The translations under genes and the position numbers were made by a program. From contig JAGKWO010000031.1 of the NCBI GenBank assembly GCA_021151835.1, positions 1 to 64,000 of the forward strand: a DNA stretch of 64,000 bases. Reading direction: 5' to 3'. The notes below the pieces were generated by a model that was not told where the DNA came from, made no database searches, and saw only the letters and a list, made by a program, of their open reading frames with translations. Origin of the DNA: Gammaproteobacteria bacterium. GTDB taxonomy: Bacteria; Pseudomonadota; Gammaproteobacteria; Pseudomonadales; Cellvibrionaceae. Each line of letters opens with the position of its first letter. Position 1 is the stretch's first letter. Shown here one piece after another: positions 1-8,774 of this stretch.

Positions 1-1264
1 GTTTTTTTCTATAAATATTTTGGCAGACACAAAAATTGTTTTACAGGCTAATTCTGTATCGGCCAGCTCGACATATAAGAATAATTATCCATATAACGCA
101 GTTGATGGCGATATGCAGACTTTGTGGAACTCTGGGAAGTTTGCCAGTAGATGGATTCAAATTGATTTGGGGGAAAGTAAGCCACTATCACAGTTAAAGT
201 TGACCCCTGAGCAGACTCCCGCAGGAAATACTATTCATCAAATATATGTTGGAGAGCGATTGGACTCATTGGAGCTTGTTTATATGGCAAGTGGTTATAC
301 ATCATCTGGAGTTTCTTTTTATGTGCCCATAAAGAAAAGCGGTCGATACATTAAAATTGAAACAACAAAAAGCCCTTCTTGGATTGCGTGGAGAGAAATT
401 GAGGTTTTTCAATCAGAAAATTGGGTGAACTATTATGGCTACTACTGTTCGGCATGTTATTGGGTCGGAAATGGAAACTACATTACCGCAACCTCGGATC
501 ATAGCAATCTAGCGCATGTGGTAGTAGAAGATCCGCAATTGCAAAATAAGTTACAGCAAGCGGCTTATCATGATATGAAAGTTATTGTCGATGTGAGTTC
601 ATTATTTTTCAACGATAAAACTTTGTTGGCCAACTATCAAGAACGATGGGGTCAATTCAATAATTTAATTGGTTATCAGCTTTCCAGCGTAGCTGCGTTT
701 TATTTAGCGGACGAATCTAATCGGAGGGGTTTTTCACGAGTGTCTCTTAAAGCTGTAGTTGACACTATAAAAATATCTCATCCAGACATTCCGATAGCAT
801 CAATATTTAGTGGCACAGAAGGAAACTTTAATAATGTAGATTTATTCGATTGGGTTGGGGTGGACTGCTATGATCATGGATCTGGGGCGTGTTATATGTT
901 TGATGATGAAGCAGCAGATTATCATGAAGTTGTACAAGCAAAATATTCAAAATTTCGTTCTAGAGTTGATATTTCTCGTCAACGAATTATTCTAATTCCT
1001 CAGGCTGGAATTGACGTCCGTAAGGTTAGTGATTCAGCTGTGAATATTAGATTACCTGCGCAGGCAGAAAAATATTTAAAAATTGCCAAAACAGACCCAT
1101 TAGTTATTGCTGTGATCCCTTTTATTTGGCAAACATTCAATGATGGCGAAAATAGCTGGTATGGTGCAGAAAAATATCCTGCATTAAGAGATAAGTTTAG
1201 ATATTTTGGTCGAGAAATAACGCATAAACCTTTCTTGTGTCCAGGTTGTGTTTTTTCTGAATAA
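1..1264 (+). CDS. Secreted discoidin (F5/8 type C) domain protein with glycosidase-like barrel, 5' end cut by window
   Basis: The frame is open to the left edge; a TTG at position 20 is the first possible start inside the window. The residues just before and after it (FFSINILADTK) look like the end of a signal peptide, so the true start is probably outside. Residues about 8-130 resemble an F5/8 type C or CBM32-like carbohydrate-binding fold (NAVDGD, TLWNS, WIQIDLG, GRYIKIE). The rest has alternating strands and motifs such as FYLADES and DWVGVDCYDH that suggest a TIM-barrel glycoside hydrolase-like domain; the family and catalytic residues are not established. The gene is AT-rich compared with the locus to its right. 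A role in surface polysaccharide binding or cleavage is inference. Confidence 0.6.
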   Translation, partial: FFSINILADTKIVLQANSVSASSTYKNNYPYNAVDGDMQTLWNSGKFASRWIQIDLGESKPLSQLKLTPEQTPAGNTIHQIYVGERLDSLELVYMASGYTSSGVSFYVPIKKSGRYIKIETTKSPSWIAWREIEVFQSENWVNYYGYYCSACYWVGNGNYITATSDHSNLAHVVVEDPQLQNKLQQAAYHDMKVIVDVSSLFFNDKTLLANYQERWGQFNNLIGYQLSSVAAFYLADESNRRGFSRVSLKAVVDTIKISHPDIPIASIFSGTEGNFNNVDLFDWVGVDCYDHGSGACYMFDDEAADYHEVVQAKYSKFRSRVDISRQRIILIPQAGIDVRKVSDSAVNIRLPAQAEKYLKIAKTDPLVIAVIPFIWQTFNDGENSWYGAEKYPALRDKFRYFGREITHKPFLCPGCVFSE

Positions 1265-1285
1265 ATATACCTATTTAATCGAATA

Positions 1286-1320
1286 AATAAAAAGAGGCAT
1301 CGAGAATGCCTCTTTTTATT
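1286..1320 (+). terminator. Rho-independent terminator, bidirectional
   Basis: A perfect 15-bp stem (1286-1300 with 1306-1320) has a 5-nt loop (CGAGA). The stem carries GAGGCAT/ATGCCTC flanked by A and T runs, so it can stop transcription from either side. It lies 22 bp after the stop of the upstream gene. Confidence 0.9.
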
Positions 1321-1497
1321 CGGGCAGAGAAAAAATCAGATCCTAGTTGCCGTGAAGTTTTCTATGCGACGGTTGATGGAGGCTACTAAAGTCACCGGAA
1401 GATTTGCCTAGCATCCAACTAACGGAAAGCACAAAAACGGATAATGTATGTTTTTTATCCTGATTTGGCTTTGGTGAAACTATTTTGGATTGGTTGG

Positions 1498-1574
1498 TGG
1501 CGCACCTGACTGGATTCGAACCAGCGACCAACGGCTTCGGAAACCGCTACTCTATCCAACTGAGCTACAGGTGC
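1498..1574 (-). tRNA. tRNA-Arg (anticodon CCG)
   Basis: The reverse complement folds as a cloverleaf. The acceptor is GCACCTG/CAGGTGC with discriminator G and encoded CCA. The D arm is GCTCAGTTGGATAGAGT, the anticodon loop is TTCCGAA giving CCG, and the T arm contains TTCGAAT. Its 3' end faces the AT-rich gene at the left edge, a typical island integration side. Confidence 0.93.
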
Positions 1575-1639
1575 GTTTTGCTTGCGGAAGGCTCGCGATT
1601 TTACTGATCTTGCCGGGGCTAGTCCACCAGCACTTCCAT

Positions 1640-2536
1640 TTAATTTCCTGCTAATTCATTGATATGCAATTCCCGGGTTACCTGGGCTGTGCCCAGGCTT
1701 TGGCTCATGGTGCCAAAGGGGAAGTCCTTGATCATTTTTTCCAGTCGCGGCAGGCAACGTTTGAGGTTGGTGTAATGGCGGAAATTGCTAAACCAACTGG
1801 CGTTGGGCACGCGCGGTTGGTCCGGGTCTATTTCCCAGGGGTGCAGATAAAAAATTTGGGGTTTGGATTGGTTGTTGCTGGCGCGCTCGAACAGCCAGCG
1901 TGAGAGCGCGTAGGGATACTGGCGAAAGTAGCCCCCGCCTGCGGCAGGTACGGATTGCCCCAGCACTTTAGCGGTGGTGAGCGGGAACTCCAGGAGCGGC
2001 GCGCCACTGCTGGTGATGATGCGATAGGGCTCTTCCGGGCTGCCGGGGATGCCGTAGTTGTCATGGCGTGTTGGAAAAATACTCGAATCCCAGGTAAAAC
2101 CCAGTTCGGCGAGTATGTCCAATGCCCACAATGATTTGCGCGTGATTGAATAGCTGGCGGCGCGATAACCGGTCACAGGCGTTTGCGCAAGGTCTTCAAG
2201 AATTTGTCTGGATTTTGCCGTTTCCTCGCGAAACACGTCGGGTGTCTGGGTGTAGATTAATTGGTGGCTGTAGCCATGGGAGGCAATTTCATGGCCTTGG
2301 GCGCGAATGTTTTGCACCAGTTGCGGATAGCGCTCGGCAACCCATCCCAGGATAAAAAACGTTATCTTGATATTGGCGTCATCAAATAATTGCAGGAGCC
2401 TTTCCGTGTTGGCTTCCACCCGCGACGGCCATTGCGCCCAGTCCTGGGGTTTAATGACCTTGGCAAACGCGGCCACGTGATAGTAATCCTCCACGTCGAC
2501 CGTCATGGCATGGGTGACAGCAGTAGCGTTCATCAT
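1640..2536 (-). CDS. XrtA-associated polysaccharide deacetylase (NodB/CE4 family)
   Basis: This 298-residue protein matches the polysaccharide deacetylase type found in exosortase A exopolysaccharide loci. Visible motifs are the DVEDYY metal/catalytic Asp motif near residue 15, TFFILGW near 60, and HGYSH (the HxxxH zinc-binding motif) near 88-92. It probably removes acetyl groups from the exopolysaccharide or its precursor. It is the last of three minus-strand genes, after the epimerase and the dehydrogenase, and is followed by tRNA-Arg. Confidence 0.88.
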   Translation of the reverse strand: MMNATAVTHAMTVDVEDYYHVAAFAKVIKPQDWAQWPSRVEANTERLLQLFDDANIKITFFILGWVAERYPQLVQNIRAQGHEIASHGYSHQLIYTQTPDVFREETAKSRQILEDLAQTPVTGYRAASYSITRKSLWALDILAELGFTWDSSIFPTRHDNYGIPGSPEEPYRIITSSGAPLLEFPLTTAKVLGQSVPAAGGGYFRQYPYALSRWLFERASNNQSKPQIFYLHPWEIDPDQPRVPNASWFSNFRHYTNLKRCLPRLEKMIKDFPFGTMSQSLGTAQVTRELHINELAGN

Positions 2537-2611
2537 TTTTTACCGGGTGTTGCCCAAACGATAACGGCATCTTGCGATGCCGTTAAATCGAATCTGGCGG
2601 AGCCTGTGAAA

Positions 2612-3619
2612 TCAAACCTTGTAGTAGTCGCGATACCATTTAACAAAATTTTCAACGCCCACTTCGATGGGTGTGGTGGGTTTGTAAGCCACATCTTCAA
2701 TTAATGCATCCACATTCGCATAGGTGTCTGGCACATCGCCGGGCTGCAAGGGCAGCAAATTTTTCACGGCTTTCTTGCCCAGGCAGTCCTCAAGCACTTC
2801 AATGTAGCGCAACAGTTCTACCGGATTATTGGAGCCGATATTGTAGATGCGATAGGGTGCTTTGGAGGTTGCAGGATCGGGTGCGTCTCCGCTCCAGTTT
2901 GGGTTGCTGGGCGCCACTCGGTCCAGGGTGCGAATAACCCCTTCAACAATATCATCGATGTAGGTGAAGTCGCGACGGTGATGGCCGTAGTTGAAAACAT
3001 CTATCGGCTCACCGGCCAGTATTTTCCTAGTGAATATAAATAGTGCCATGTCCGGCCTGCCCCAGGGGCCGTAGACCGTGAAAAAACGCAGGCCAGTGGT
3101 GGGGATATTAAACAAATGGCTGTAGGTGTGCGCCATGAGTTCATTGGCTTTCTTGCTCGTGGCGTAAAGGCTTACGGGATGGTCCACATTGTTGTGTACC
3201 GAGAAGGGCATGGCGGTATTTAACCCATAGACCGAGCTGCTGGAAGCATACACCAGGTTTTCGGTACCAAAATGCCGGCAGCCTTCGAGGATATTTAAAA
3301 AGCCTGTGATATTCGCATCTATGTAAGCTTGGGGATTGACGAGGGAGTAACGCACTCCAGCCTGTGCCGCCAGGTTAACCACGCGATCCGGTTTATGGAT
3401 TTTAAAGGCATTATCAATAGCTGCTTTATCTTCCAGGTTGCAGCGAATATCGGTAAAGCCGCTGCTGGCCGTGAGGTGGGAGAGGCGGTCCTTTTTAATT
3501 TGTACGTCATAGTAGTCGTTCAGGTTATCGATACCGATGACTTCATCCCCGCGCGCTAACAAGCGCTTTGCCAGGGTGGAACCAATAAAACCAGCTGTTC
3601 CGGTTACCAACACTTTCAT
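2612..3619 (-). CDS. NAD-dependent nucleotide-sugar epimerase, UDP-glucuronate 4-epimerase type
   Basis: This is a 335-residue short-chain dehydrogenase/reductase of extended type. The Rossmann motif GTAGFIG is at residues 7-13 and the catalytic YxxxK (YATSK) is near residue 155, with ASSSSVYG before it. The N-terminal DNLNDYYDV stretch is typical of CapI/LpsL-like UDP-glucuronate C4-epimerases. It would supply an epimerised UDP-uronic acid for the exopolysaccharide, fitting the adjacent UDP-sugar dehydrogenase. The exact substrate is not determined by sequence alone. Confidence 0.85.
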   Translation of the reverse strand: MKVLVTGTAGFIGSTLAKRLLARGDEVIGIDNLNDYYDVQIKKDRLSHLTASSGFTDIRCNLEDKAAIDNAFKIHKPDRVVNLAAQAGVRYSLVNPQAYIDANITGFLNILEGCRHFGTENLVYASSSSVYGLNTAMPFSVHNNVDHPVSLYATSKKANELMAHTYSHLFNIPTTGLRFFTVYGPWGRPDMALFIFTRKILAGEPIDVFNYGHHRRDFTYIDDIVEGVIRTLDRVAPSNPNWSGDAPDPATSKAPYRIYNIGSNNPVELLRYIEVLEDCLGKKAVKNLLPLQPGDVPDTYANVDALIEDVAYKPTTPIEVGVENFVKWYRDYYKV

Positions 3620-3640
3620 TGAAAAAATCCTTGGGAAATA

Positions 3641-4915
3641 TTACAGACGAGCGTCCACCGACTCTTTGGGCAGCAGGTGTTTTACGTCAAAGAGGACATG
3701 GTTGGGTTTGCCCAGGGCGCGGATTGCCTCCGCCCCCATATCGCGGAATGCACTGTGGCCGACGCAGAGGATGATTGCATCGTAACTGCCTGCTTGGGGT
3801 TCTTTGATTAACTCCAGCCCATATTCGTGGTGGGCTTCAGCAGCGTCTGCCCATGGGTCGAACACAGATACCTTGGCGTTGTAGTTGCGCAGTTCGTTGA
3901 TGATGTCGATTACGCGAGTGTTGCGCAGGTCAGGGCAGTTCTCCTTGAAGGTGAGGCCCATGATTAAAATGTTGGAATCCACCACGTGGCATTTGCGCTG
4001 GGTCATCATCTTGACTACTGATTCGGCAACGAAGGTTCCCATGCCATCATTTATACGGCGACCGGCAAGGATTACTTCCGGGTTGTATCCCACTTGTTGC
4101 GCTTTGTGGGTTAAGTAATAGGGGTCAACACTAATGCAGTGGCCGCCTACCAGGCCGGGGCGGAAGGGCAGGAAATTCCATTTGGTACCTGCGGCCTCCA
4201 ACACTTCAAGGGTGTCTATCCCGAGGCGTTTGAAGATGAGAGCGAGTTCATTGATCAGTGCAATGTTGATATCGCGCTGGGTATTTTCAATAACTTTGGC
4301 GGCTTCAGCCACTTTGATGCTGCTGGCTTTATGGGTTCCCACCACAACTATGCGGCGATACAACTGGTCCACATACTCAGCAACCTCAGGGGTGGAGCCG
4401 GAGGTTATCTTGGTGATGTTGTGTACGCGATGTTGCTTGTCGCCCGGGTTGATGCGCTCGGGGCTGTAGCCCGCAAAGAAATCCCGATTGAATACCAGGC
4501 CAGACATTTTTTCGATAATGGGCACGCAGATTTCTTCAGTGCAGCCCGGGTATACCGTGGATTCGAATATCACAATGGCATTCTTGCCAATCACGCGGCC
4601 AAGCAGTGCCGACGCTTTTTCCAGTGGGGTTAAGTCGGGTTGCTTGCTGTCATTGATAGGAGTAGGGACGGTAACGATATAAACATCACAGCCTTTGATG
4701 GCCGCTTCGTCAGTGGTGTAGTCCAGGCGGCTGGCCTGGCGCAATTCCTCGGTGTCCAATTCCAGCGTGCTGTCGATACCGTGGCGCAACGCATCGACGC
4801 GAGTTTGGTTGATATCAAAACCGAGGGTGGTTACTTGTTTGCCGAACTCTACGGCAAGCGGCAGGCCGACATAACCTAAACCTATAACACAAAGCTTGGG
4901 ATTGGTTGCGAACAT
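3641..4915 (-). CDS. tviB: UDP-sugar 6-dehydrogenase, VipA/TviB-like
   Basis: This 424-residue protein has the UDP-glucose/GDP-mannose dehydrogenase architecture. The N-terminal NAD site is IGLGYVGLPLA, followed by the middle dimerisation helix and the catalytic cysteine in GGHCISVDPYYL. The overall pattern (VTVPTPI, STVYPGCTEE, ERINPGD) is closest to TviB/WbpA-type UDP-N-acetylhexosamine dehydrogenases that make UDP-HexNAc uronic acids. It is the first gene of the minus-strand trio, transcribed divergently from the sugar transferase gene across a 218-bp gap. The choice between UDP-GlcNAc and UDP-GalNAc is open. Confidence 0.85.
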   Translation of the reverse strand: MFATNPKLCVIGLGYVGLPLAVEFGKQVTTLGFDINQTRVDALRHGIDSTLELDTEELRQASRLDYTTDEAAIKGCDVYIVTVPTPINDSKQPDLTPLEKASALLGRVIGKNAIVIFESTVYPGCTEEICVPIIEKMSGLVFNRDFFAGYSPERINPGDKQHRVHNITKITSGSTPEVAEYVDQLYRRIVVVGTHKASSIKVAEAAKVIENTQRDINIALINELALIFKRLGIDTLEVLEAAGTKWNFLPFRPGLVGGHCISVDPYYLTHKAQQVGYNPEVILAGRRINDGMGTFVAESVVKMMTQRKCHVVDSNILIMGLTFKENCPDLRNTRVIDIINELRNYNAKVSVFDPWADAAEAHHEYGLELIKEPQAGSYDAIILCVGHSAFRDMGAEAIRALGKPNHVLFDVKHLLPKESVDARL

Positions 4916-5089
4916 GTAAGGTTTCCTTAGCGAAACGGGGATCCAAAGGTGCGCTAAATTACCATACTTTTTGTGGCATTTAGAGGTGGCGTGGACAAAC
5001 GCCCGACATTTTACCCGGAAAAGCCCGGTTTACTTGCCAGGCTGACGGAATCGCGTCATGGACGGTCGAGCTTTTGTCATAAAACTGGC

Positions 5090-5095
5090 TATAAT
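5090..5095 (+). promoter_or_regulatory. Probable sigma-70 -10 element upstream of EPS operon
   Basis: A perfect TATAAT lies 39 bp before the TTG start of the sugar transferase gene. The surrounding GGCTATAATG-GCGCC string recurs before the cytochrome gene at 45211. No good -35 hexamer is present at 17-bp spacing, so strength or an activator requirement is uncertain. Confidence 0.5.
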
Positions 5096-5133
5096 GTGCG
5101 CCCTGTCTTAATTGCCTACTGAAGGAATCGCGC

Positions 5134-6528
5134 TTGTCTTACGTTCGGCTCAACAAGCACTACATTCACCTACCCTATCTATTTCTTGGAATCGCTGAAG
5201 CAATTCTATTAGGGGCGGCGGCGTGGGCGTCGCAGTTTTTTACGCCAGACTCCGCTGAGATTGTACGAAACTGGCCTCAAATTCTTATTTTTTCGTTTGT
5301 GCTTTCCTGCTGCACCCTGTCCATGGGTGTTTACCTGGCGCTGGTGCGCGAGGGATTTGCCAGTATGGTGCTACGCACCCTGGTAAGTTTCTTTTTATTG
5401 GGAAGCCTGTGCCTTTACTTCATTGGTATGGTATTCGGGGAGACACTGATTCCCCAGGCACTAATATTTTGGGGTGTACTTATCGCTACGGCGTTAGTGG
5501 TAATCACCCGGTTTGTTTTTCTCAAGGTTGTTGATACCCATCAACTAAAGCGCCGGGTTGTTATCTATGGTGCGGGCGCCAAAGCGAAAAAATTGCTTGA
5601 AGACCTGGCCCCGGAGATCGCTGTGCTAGGCGTTACGATTGTTGGTTGCATACCCAGCGAGAATGAAGTGACCCAAGTGGATTCCCAGCTGGTGGTCAAA
5701 GAACCCGGTGACTGGCTCGATTACGCCAAGCGGGCGCAGATTTCCGAGATTGTGATTTCTCCTGATGAGCGGCGCCGTAGTTCAGGTAACGCCTTTCCGT
5801 TGGGACAATTCCTGGATTGCAAGTTGGCTGGGGTTGATGTCAGCGATGCCCTCAGTTTTTGTGAGCGGGAATTGGGCAGGATTGATATCGACTTATTGCA
5901 GCCCAGCTGGATGCTATTCTCCGACGGGTTCAAATATTCCAAGCGTCGCTCCATTGCGAAACGCCTGTTTGACCTGGCCCTGGCATCGATCTTTTTCCTG
6001 GTGCTGTGGCCGTTTATGTTGCTGACCGCCATTGCCGTGCGTCTCGATAGCCCTGGCCCCGTGTTGTACCACCAAATTCGTGTTGGCTTGAATGGCAAAT
6101 CCTTCCGGATCTACAAGTTTCGCAGCATGCGTCAGGATGCAGAGAAAAACGGTGCAGTATGGGCTAAAAAGAACGATTCGCGGGTCACCCGGGTCGGCGC
6201 GTTCATTCGCAACACCCGCCTGGATGAGTTGCCCCAGTTATACAACGTGCTGGCTGGTCACATGAGCTTTGTCGGGCCGCGTCCGGAGCGCCCCGAGTTC
6301 GTGTCAGAGCTTGCAAACCAAATCCCGTTCTATGAGACTCGTCACAAGGTGAAACCGGGCCTTATGGGATGGGCACAGCTTAAATATCCCTACGGTGCCT
6401 CGGTTGACGATGCCAGGAACAAGCTGACCTATGACCTTTACTACACGAAGAATCATAGCTTCCTTATGGATATGTTAATTATGATCCAGACAGTAGAAAT
6501 CGTATTGCTGGGTAAGGGTGTTCATTGA
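5134..6528 (+). CDS. Undecaprenyl-phosphate sugar-phosphate transferase, XrtA-system type (EpsB/WcaJ-like)
   Basis: This 464-residue polyisoprenyl-phosphate hexose-1-phosphate transferase would start repeat-unit assembly on the lipid carrier at the inner membrane. Four N-terminal membrane segments (about 13-125) and a CoA-binding-like Rossmann region (VVIYGAGAKAKK) precede the C-terminal bacterial sugar transferase domain. That domain has KRLFDL, a membrane segment, YKFRSMR, TRLDELPQL and VGPRPERPEF. The start is TTG with GAAGGA 8 nt upstream. It heads a run of genes in the standard exosortase A order. Confidence 0.9.
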   Translation: MSYVRLNKHYIHLPYLFLGIAEAILLGAAAWASQFFTPDSAEIVRNWPQILIFSFVLSCCTLSMGVYLALVREGFASMVLRTLVSFFLLGSLCLYFIGMVFGETLIPQALIFWGVLIATALVVITRFVFLKVVDTHQLKRRVVIYGAGAKAKKLLEDLAPEIAVLGVTIVGCIPSENEVTQVDSQLVVKEPGDWLDYAKRAQISEIVISPDERRRSSGNAFPLGQFLDCKLAGVDVSDALSFCERELGRIDIDLLQPSWMLFSDGFKYSKRRSIAKRLFDLALASIFFLVLWPFMLLTAIAVRLDSPGPVLYHQIRVGLNGKSFRIYKFRSMRQDAEKNGAVWAKKNDSRVTRVGAFIRNTRLDELPQLYNVLAGHMSFVGPRPERPEFVSELANQIPFYETRHKVKPGLMGWAQLKYPYGASVDDARNKLTYDLYYTKNHSFLMDMLIMIQTVEIVLLGKGVH

Positions 6529-6560
6529 TTGGTTTCCTCCATTCAAAAAGGAGAAAGATT

Positions 6561-7178
6561 ATGAAAAAAATTGCCTGGCTAACCCAACTGATTGTTTTGG
6601 CCTTTGCCCTGGTGGCATGTGCGGGCCGAACGACCGGAAACATACCGCCCGTGGCCGATGCCGGAGTACTCGCTGAATATCGCATTGGTGTAGGCGATGC
6701 TTTGCAAATCAATGTCTGGCGCAACCCGGAACTTACGGTCGCTGTGCCTGTGCGCCCCGACGGGAAAATCTCCATGCCGTTGATTGGCGATGTTATGGCG
6801 GCCAATCTCACAGCTACCGAGCTGTCGGAAGGCATCACCAAAAGCCTAAGCAATTATGTGCGCAGCCCGCAGGTGACTGTCATTGTGGCCAACCCCAGCA
6901 GTTCAGACTTCCAGCGCCGTGTACGTATAACCGGCGCCGTGAAAAGCCCCCAGTCTTTACCCTTCCGGGAGGGCATGACGGTGTTGGATTTGGTGTTGAT
7001 GGCCGGTGGGCCTAGCGAGTTTGCCTCCGCCAATAAAGCCAAACTCTACCGTAAGGAAAATGGCGAGGTAAAAGTTTACCCCATTCGATTGGATGACCTG
7101 ATCAGTGATGGGGACGTAAAAACAAACTACCCACTGATGCCATCCGATATAGTCACAGTTCCAGAGCGCGCATTTTAA
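6561..7178 (+). CDS. Wza-like polysaccharide export lipoprotein
   Basis: The ATG at 6561 is preferred over the longer frame because AAGGAGA lies 7 nt upstream and the product then begins with a lipoprotein signal (MKKIAWLTQ...LVAC, lipobox Cys near residue 20). The mature part has the Poly_export domain (YRIGVGDALQINVWRNPEL) and an SLBB domain (VRITGAVKSPQSLPF). It should form the outer-membrane export channel for the polymer. At about 205 residues it is the short form typical of exosortase A loci, lacking the long Wza C-terminus. The gene follows the sugar transferase gene by 32 bp. Confidence 0.9.
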   Translation: MKKIAWLTQLIVLAFALVACAGRTTGNIPPVADAGVLAEYRIGVGDALQINVWRNPELTVAVPVRPDGKISMPLIGDVMAANLTATELSEGITKSLSNYVRSPQVTVIVANPSSSDFQRRVRITGAVKSPQSLPFREGMTVLDLVLMAGGPSEFASANKAKLYRKENGEVKVYPIRLDDLISDGDVKTNYPLMPSDIVTVPERAF

Positions 7179-7242
7179 TTTTCACTGTTCAAGTGACCGG
7201 GGCTTAGGCCCCTGATCGTGTTTTTATTTCCAGAGATTTCAC

Positions 7243-8760
7243 ATGGACAAAGCCTACCTTAAAGACCTGCTTTACTCGTTGCGTGCCGAATTAGTGCGAT
7301 TTCGCTACGCATGTGTAGTGCTTTTTGTGGCCGTCAGCTTTGCCGTGTTGTTTGTCGGCATCACCTGGCCCAAGACCTACACCACCAGTGCGGTACTCTT
7401 CGCCGATCAAACTACCATTATTGAGCCCCTGCTTAAAGGTACTGCCGAAATAACCAAGATCGACCGGTCAGAGCAAGCCAGGGAAATAATCTGGACCAGG
7501 GCCATTATGCTGGCGGCGGCGAAGGAGGCGGGGTTCATCGGCAAGAATGCCACGCAGGACCAAGAGGAACAGGCGATCAAGCGTATCCGTGGCGGTTTAT
7601 CTGTAAAAGGCGAGGGCAACCGATCCTATTTTCGTATCAGCTACGTGGCGAATAACCCCGATACCTCCTTCGAGACCTTAAACGCAATCGTCAACGTTTT
7701 TATTGAAGACACCGCAAAAAAGAAACGCGCTGAAAGCCAGGGAGCATACAACTTTATTGATGCCCAGGTGCAGTCCTACAAAAAGCAGCTCGAACAAGCG
7801 GAGCAACGGCTGAAGGACTTCAACTCCCAAAATACCGATGGCACCGAGCAAACCGTGGCGACGCGTATCGCGCAACTGCGCGAGGAAATTGAAGCGCTAA
7901 AAATCACCATTGAAGAAACCCAGGCCCGCTACAACACAGTGCAGCAGCAACTGGGATCTGAGGGCCAGTACTTGCAAACCAAAGGCCGTATCGATGAAGT
8001 GAGGCAGCGTCGCCAAGCGTTGAATACCCAGCTGGAACAATTGTTACTGAGTTATGAAGAAGGTTATCCGGATATTATTTCGATCCGCGCGCAAATTGCC
8101 GAATTGGATGCGGTCATGGATAGCCTCCGCTCCTCGGGCGATGTCTACACCGATACCCAGAAAACCGAGAACCCGCTCTATGAAGAATTGCGCAAGCAAC
8201 TGGCCGCAGCGGATGTTGACCTGCGTTCACAAAAGCGCCGTATGCAATCATTAACAGGCCTCCTGGAGCAGGAATACCTGCGCCAGCAGCGCGTTGCGGC
8301 AAACCAGGCGCAGTTTTCTGAATTGACGCGCGATTATGATGTGATTCGTAAAACCTACGAAGAAATGATGCAAAAAAAGGAATCGGCGCGCTTATCCATG
8401 TCATTGGATATTGAAGGCCAAGGCATTAGCTACCGGATACAGGAACCTGCCACCTTTCCGCTGCGTCCTTCAGGGCTTTACTTTATCCACTTTGTTTTTA
8501 TCGGGCCTTTGCTTGGCTTTATGATCCCCATTGCACTCCTGGTGGCATTCGTATTGTTTGATCCTCATTTGCGCTCCGCGCGCGCATTGCAAAAACAATT
8601 GCCAGATGACTTGGAATTAATTGGTGTAATTCCCCATTACCGTTCTCCGCTCGGCGATCGGCTGCTGAAAAAAGATATGCTCATCGTGTTTTTTGTATCG
8701 CTCCTGGCAATGGGGCTTTATGCCGCAATCGGTGTTTATTGGCAGCTTGCTAACGGCTAG
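7243..8760 (+). CDS. Wzz-like chain-length determinant, XrtA-system type
   Basis: This 505-residue polysaccharide co-polymerase has an N-terminal membrane segment (about 22-40), then a long periplasmic region with coiled-coil heptads (about 165-380). A second membrane segment follows the PLRPSG motif near residue 405, and another hydrophobic segment lies at the C-terminus. It controls polymer length together with the kinase-like protein encoded directly downstream. The extra C-terminal membrane segment after the usual Wzz end is typical of the exosortase-associated version. Confidence 0.88.
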   Translation: MDKAYLKDLLYSLRAELVRFRYACVVLFVAVSFAVLFVGITWPKTYTTSAVLFADQTTIIEPLLKGTAEITKIDRSEQAREIIWTRAIMLAAAKEAGFIGKNATQDQEEQAIKRIRGGLSVKGEGNRSYFRISYVANNPDTSFETLNAIVNVFIEDTAKKKRAESQGAYNFIDAQVQSYKKQLEQAEQRLKDFNSQNTDGTEQTVATRIAQLREEIEALKITIEETQARYNTVQQQLGSEGQYLQTKGRIDEVRQRRQALNTQLEQLLLSYEEGYPDIISIRAQIAELDAVMDSLRSSGDVYTDTQKTENPLYEELRKQLAAADVDLRSQKRRMQSLTGLLEQEYLRQQRVAANQAQFSELTRDYDVIRKTYEEMMQKKESARLSMSLDIEGQGISYRIQEPATFPLRPSGLYFIHFVFIGPLLGFMIPIALLVAFVLFDPHLRSARALQKQLPDDLELIGVIPHYRSPLGDRLLKKDMLIVFFVSLLAMGLYAAIGVYWQLANG

Positions 8761-8774
8761 GTCAGGTAGGAAAA

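Noticed and set aside
1343..1531. 62-codon minus-strand frame overlapping tRNA-Arg
   Set aside because: It runs into the tRNA gene and has no ribosome site.
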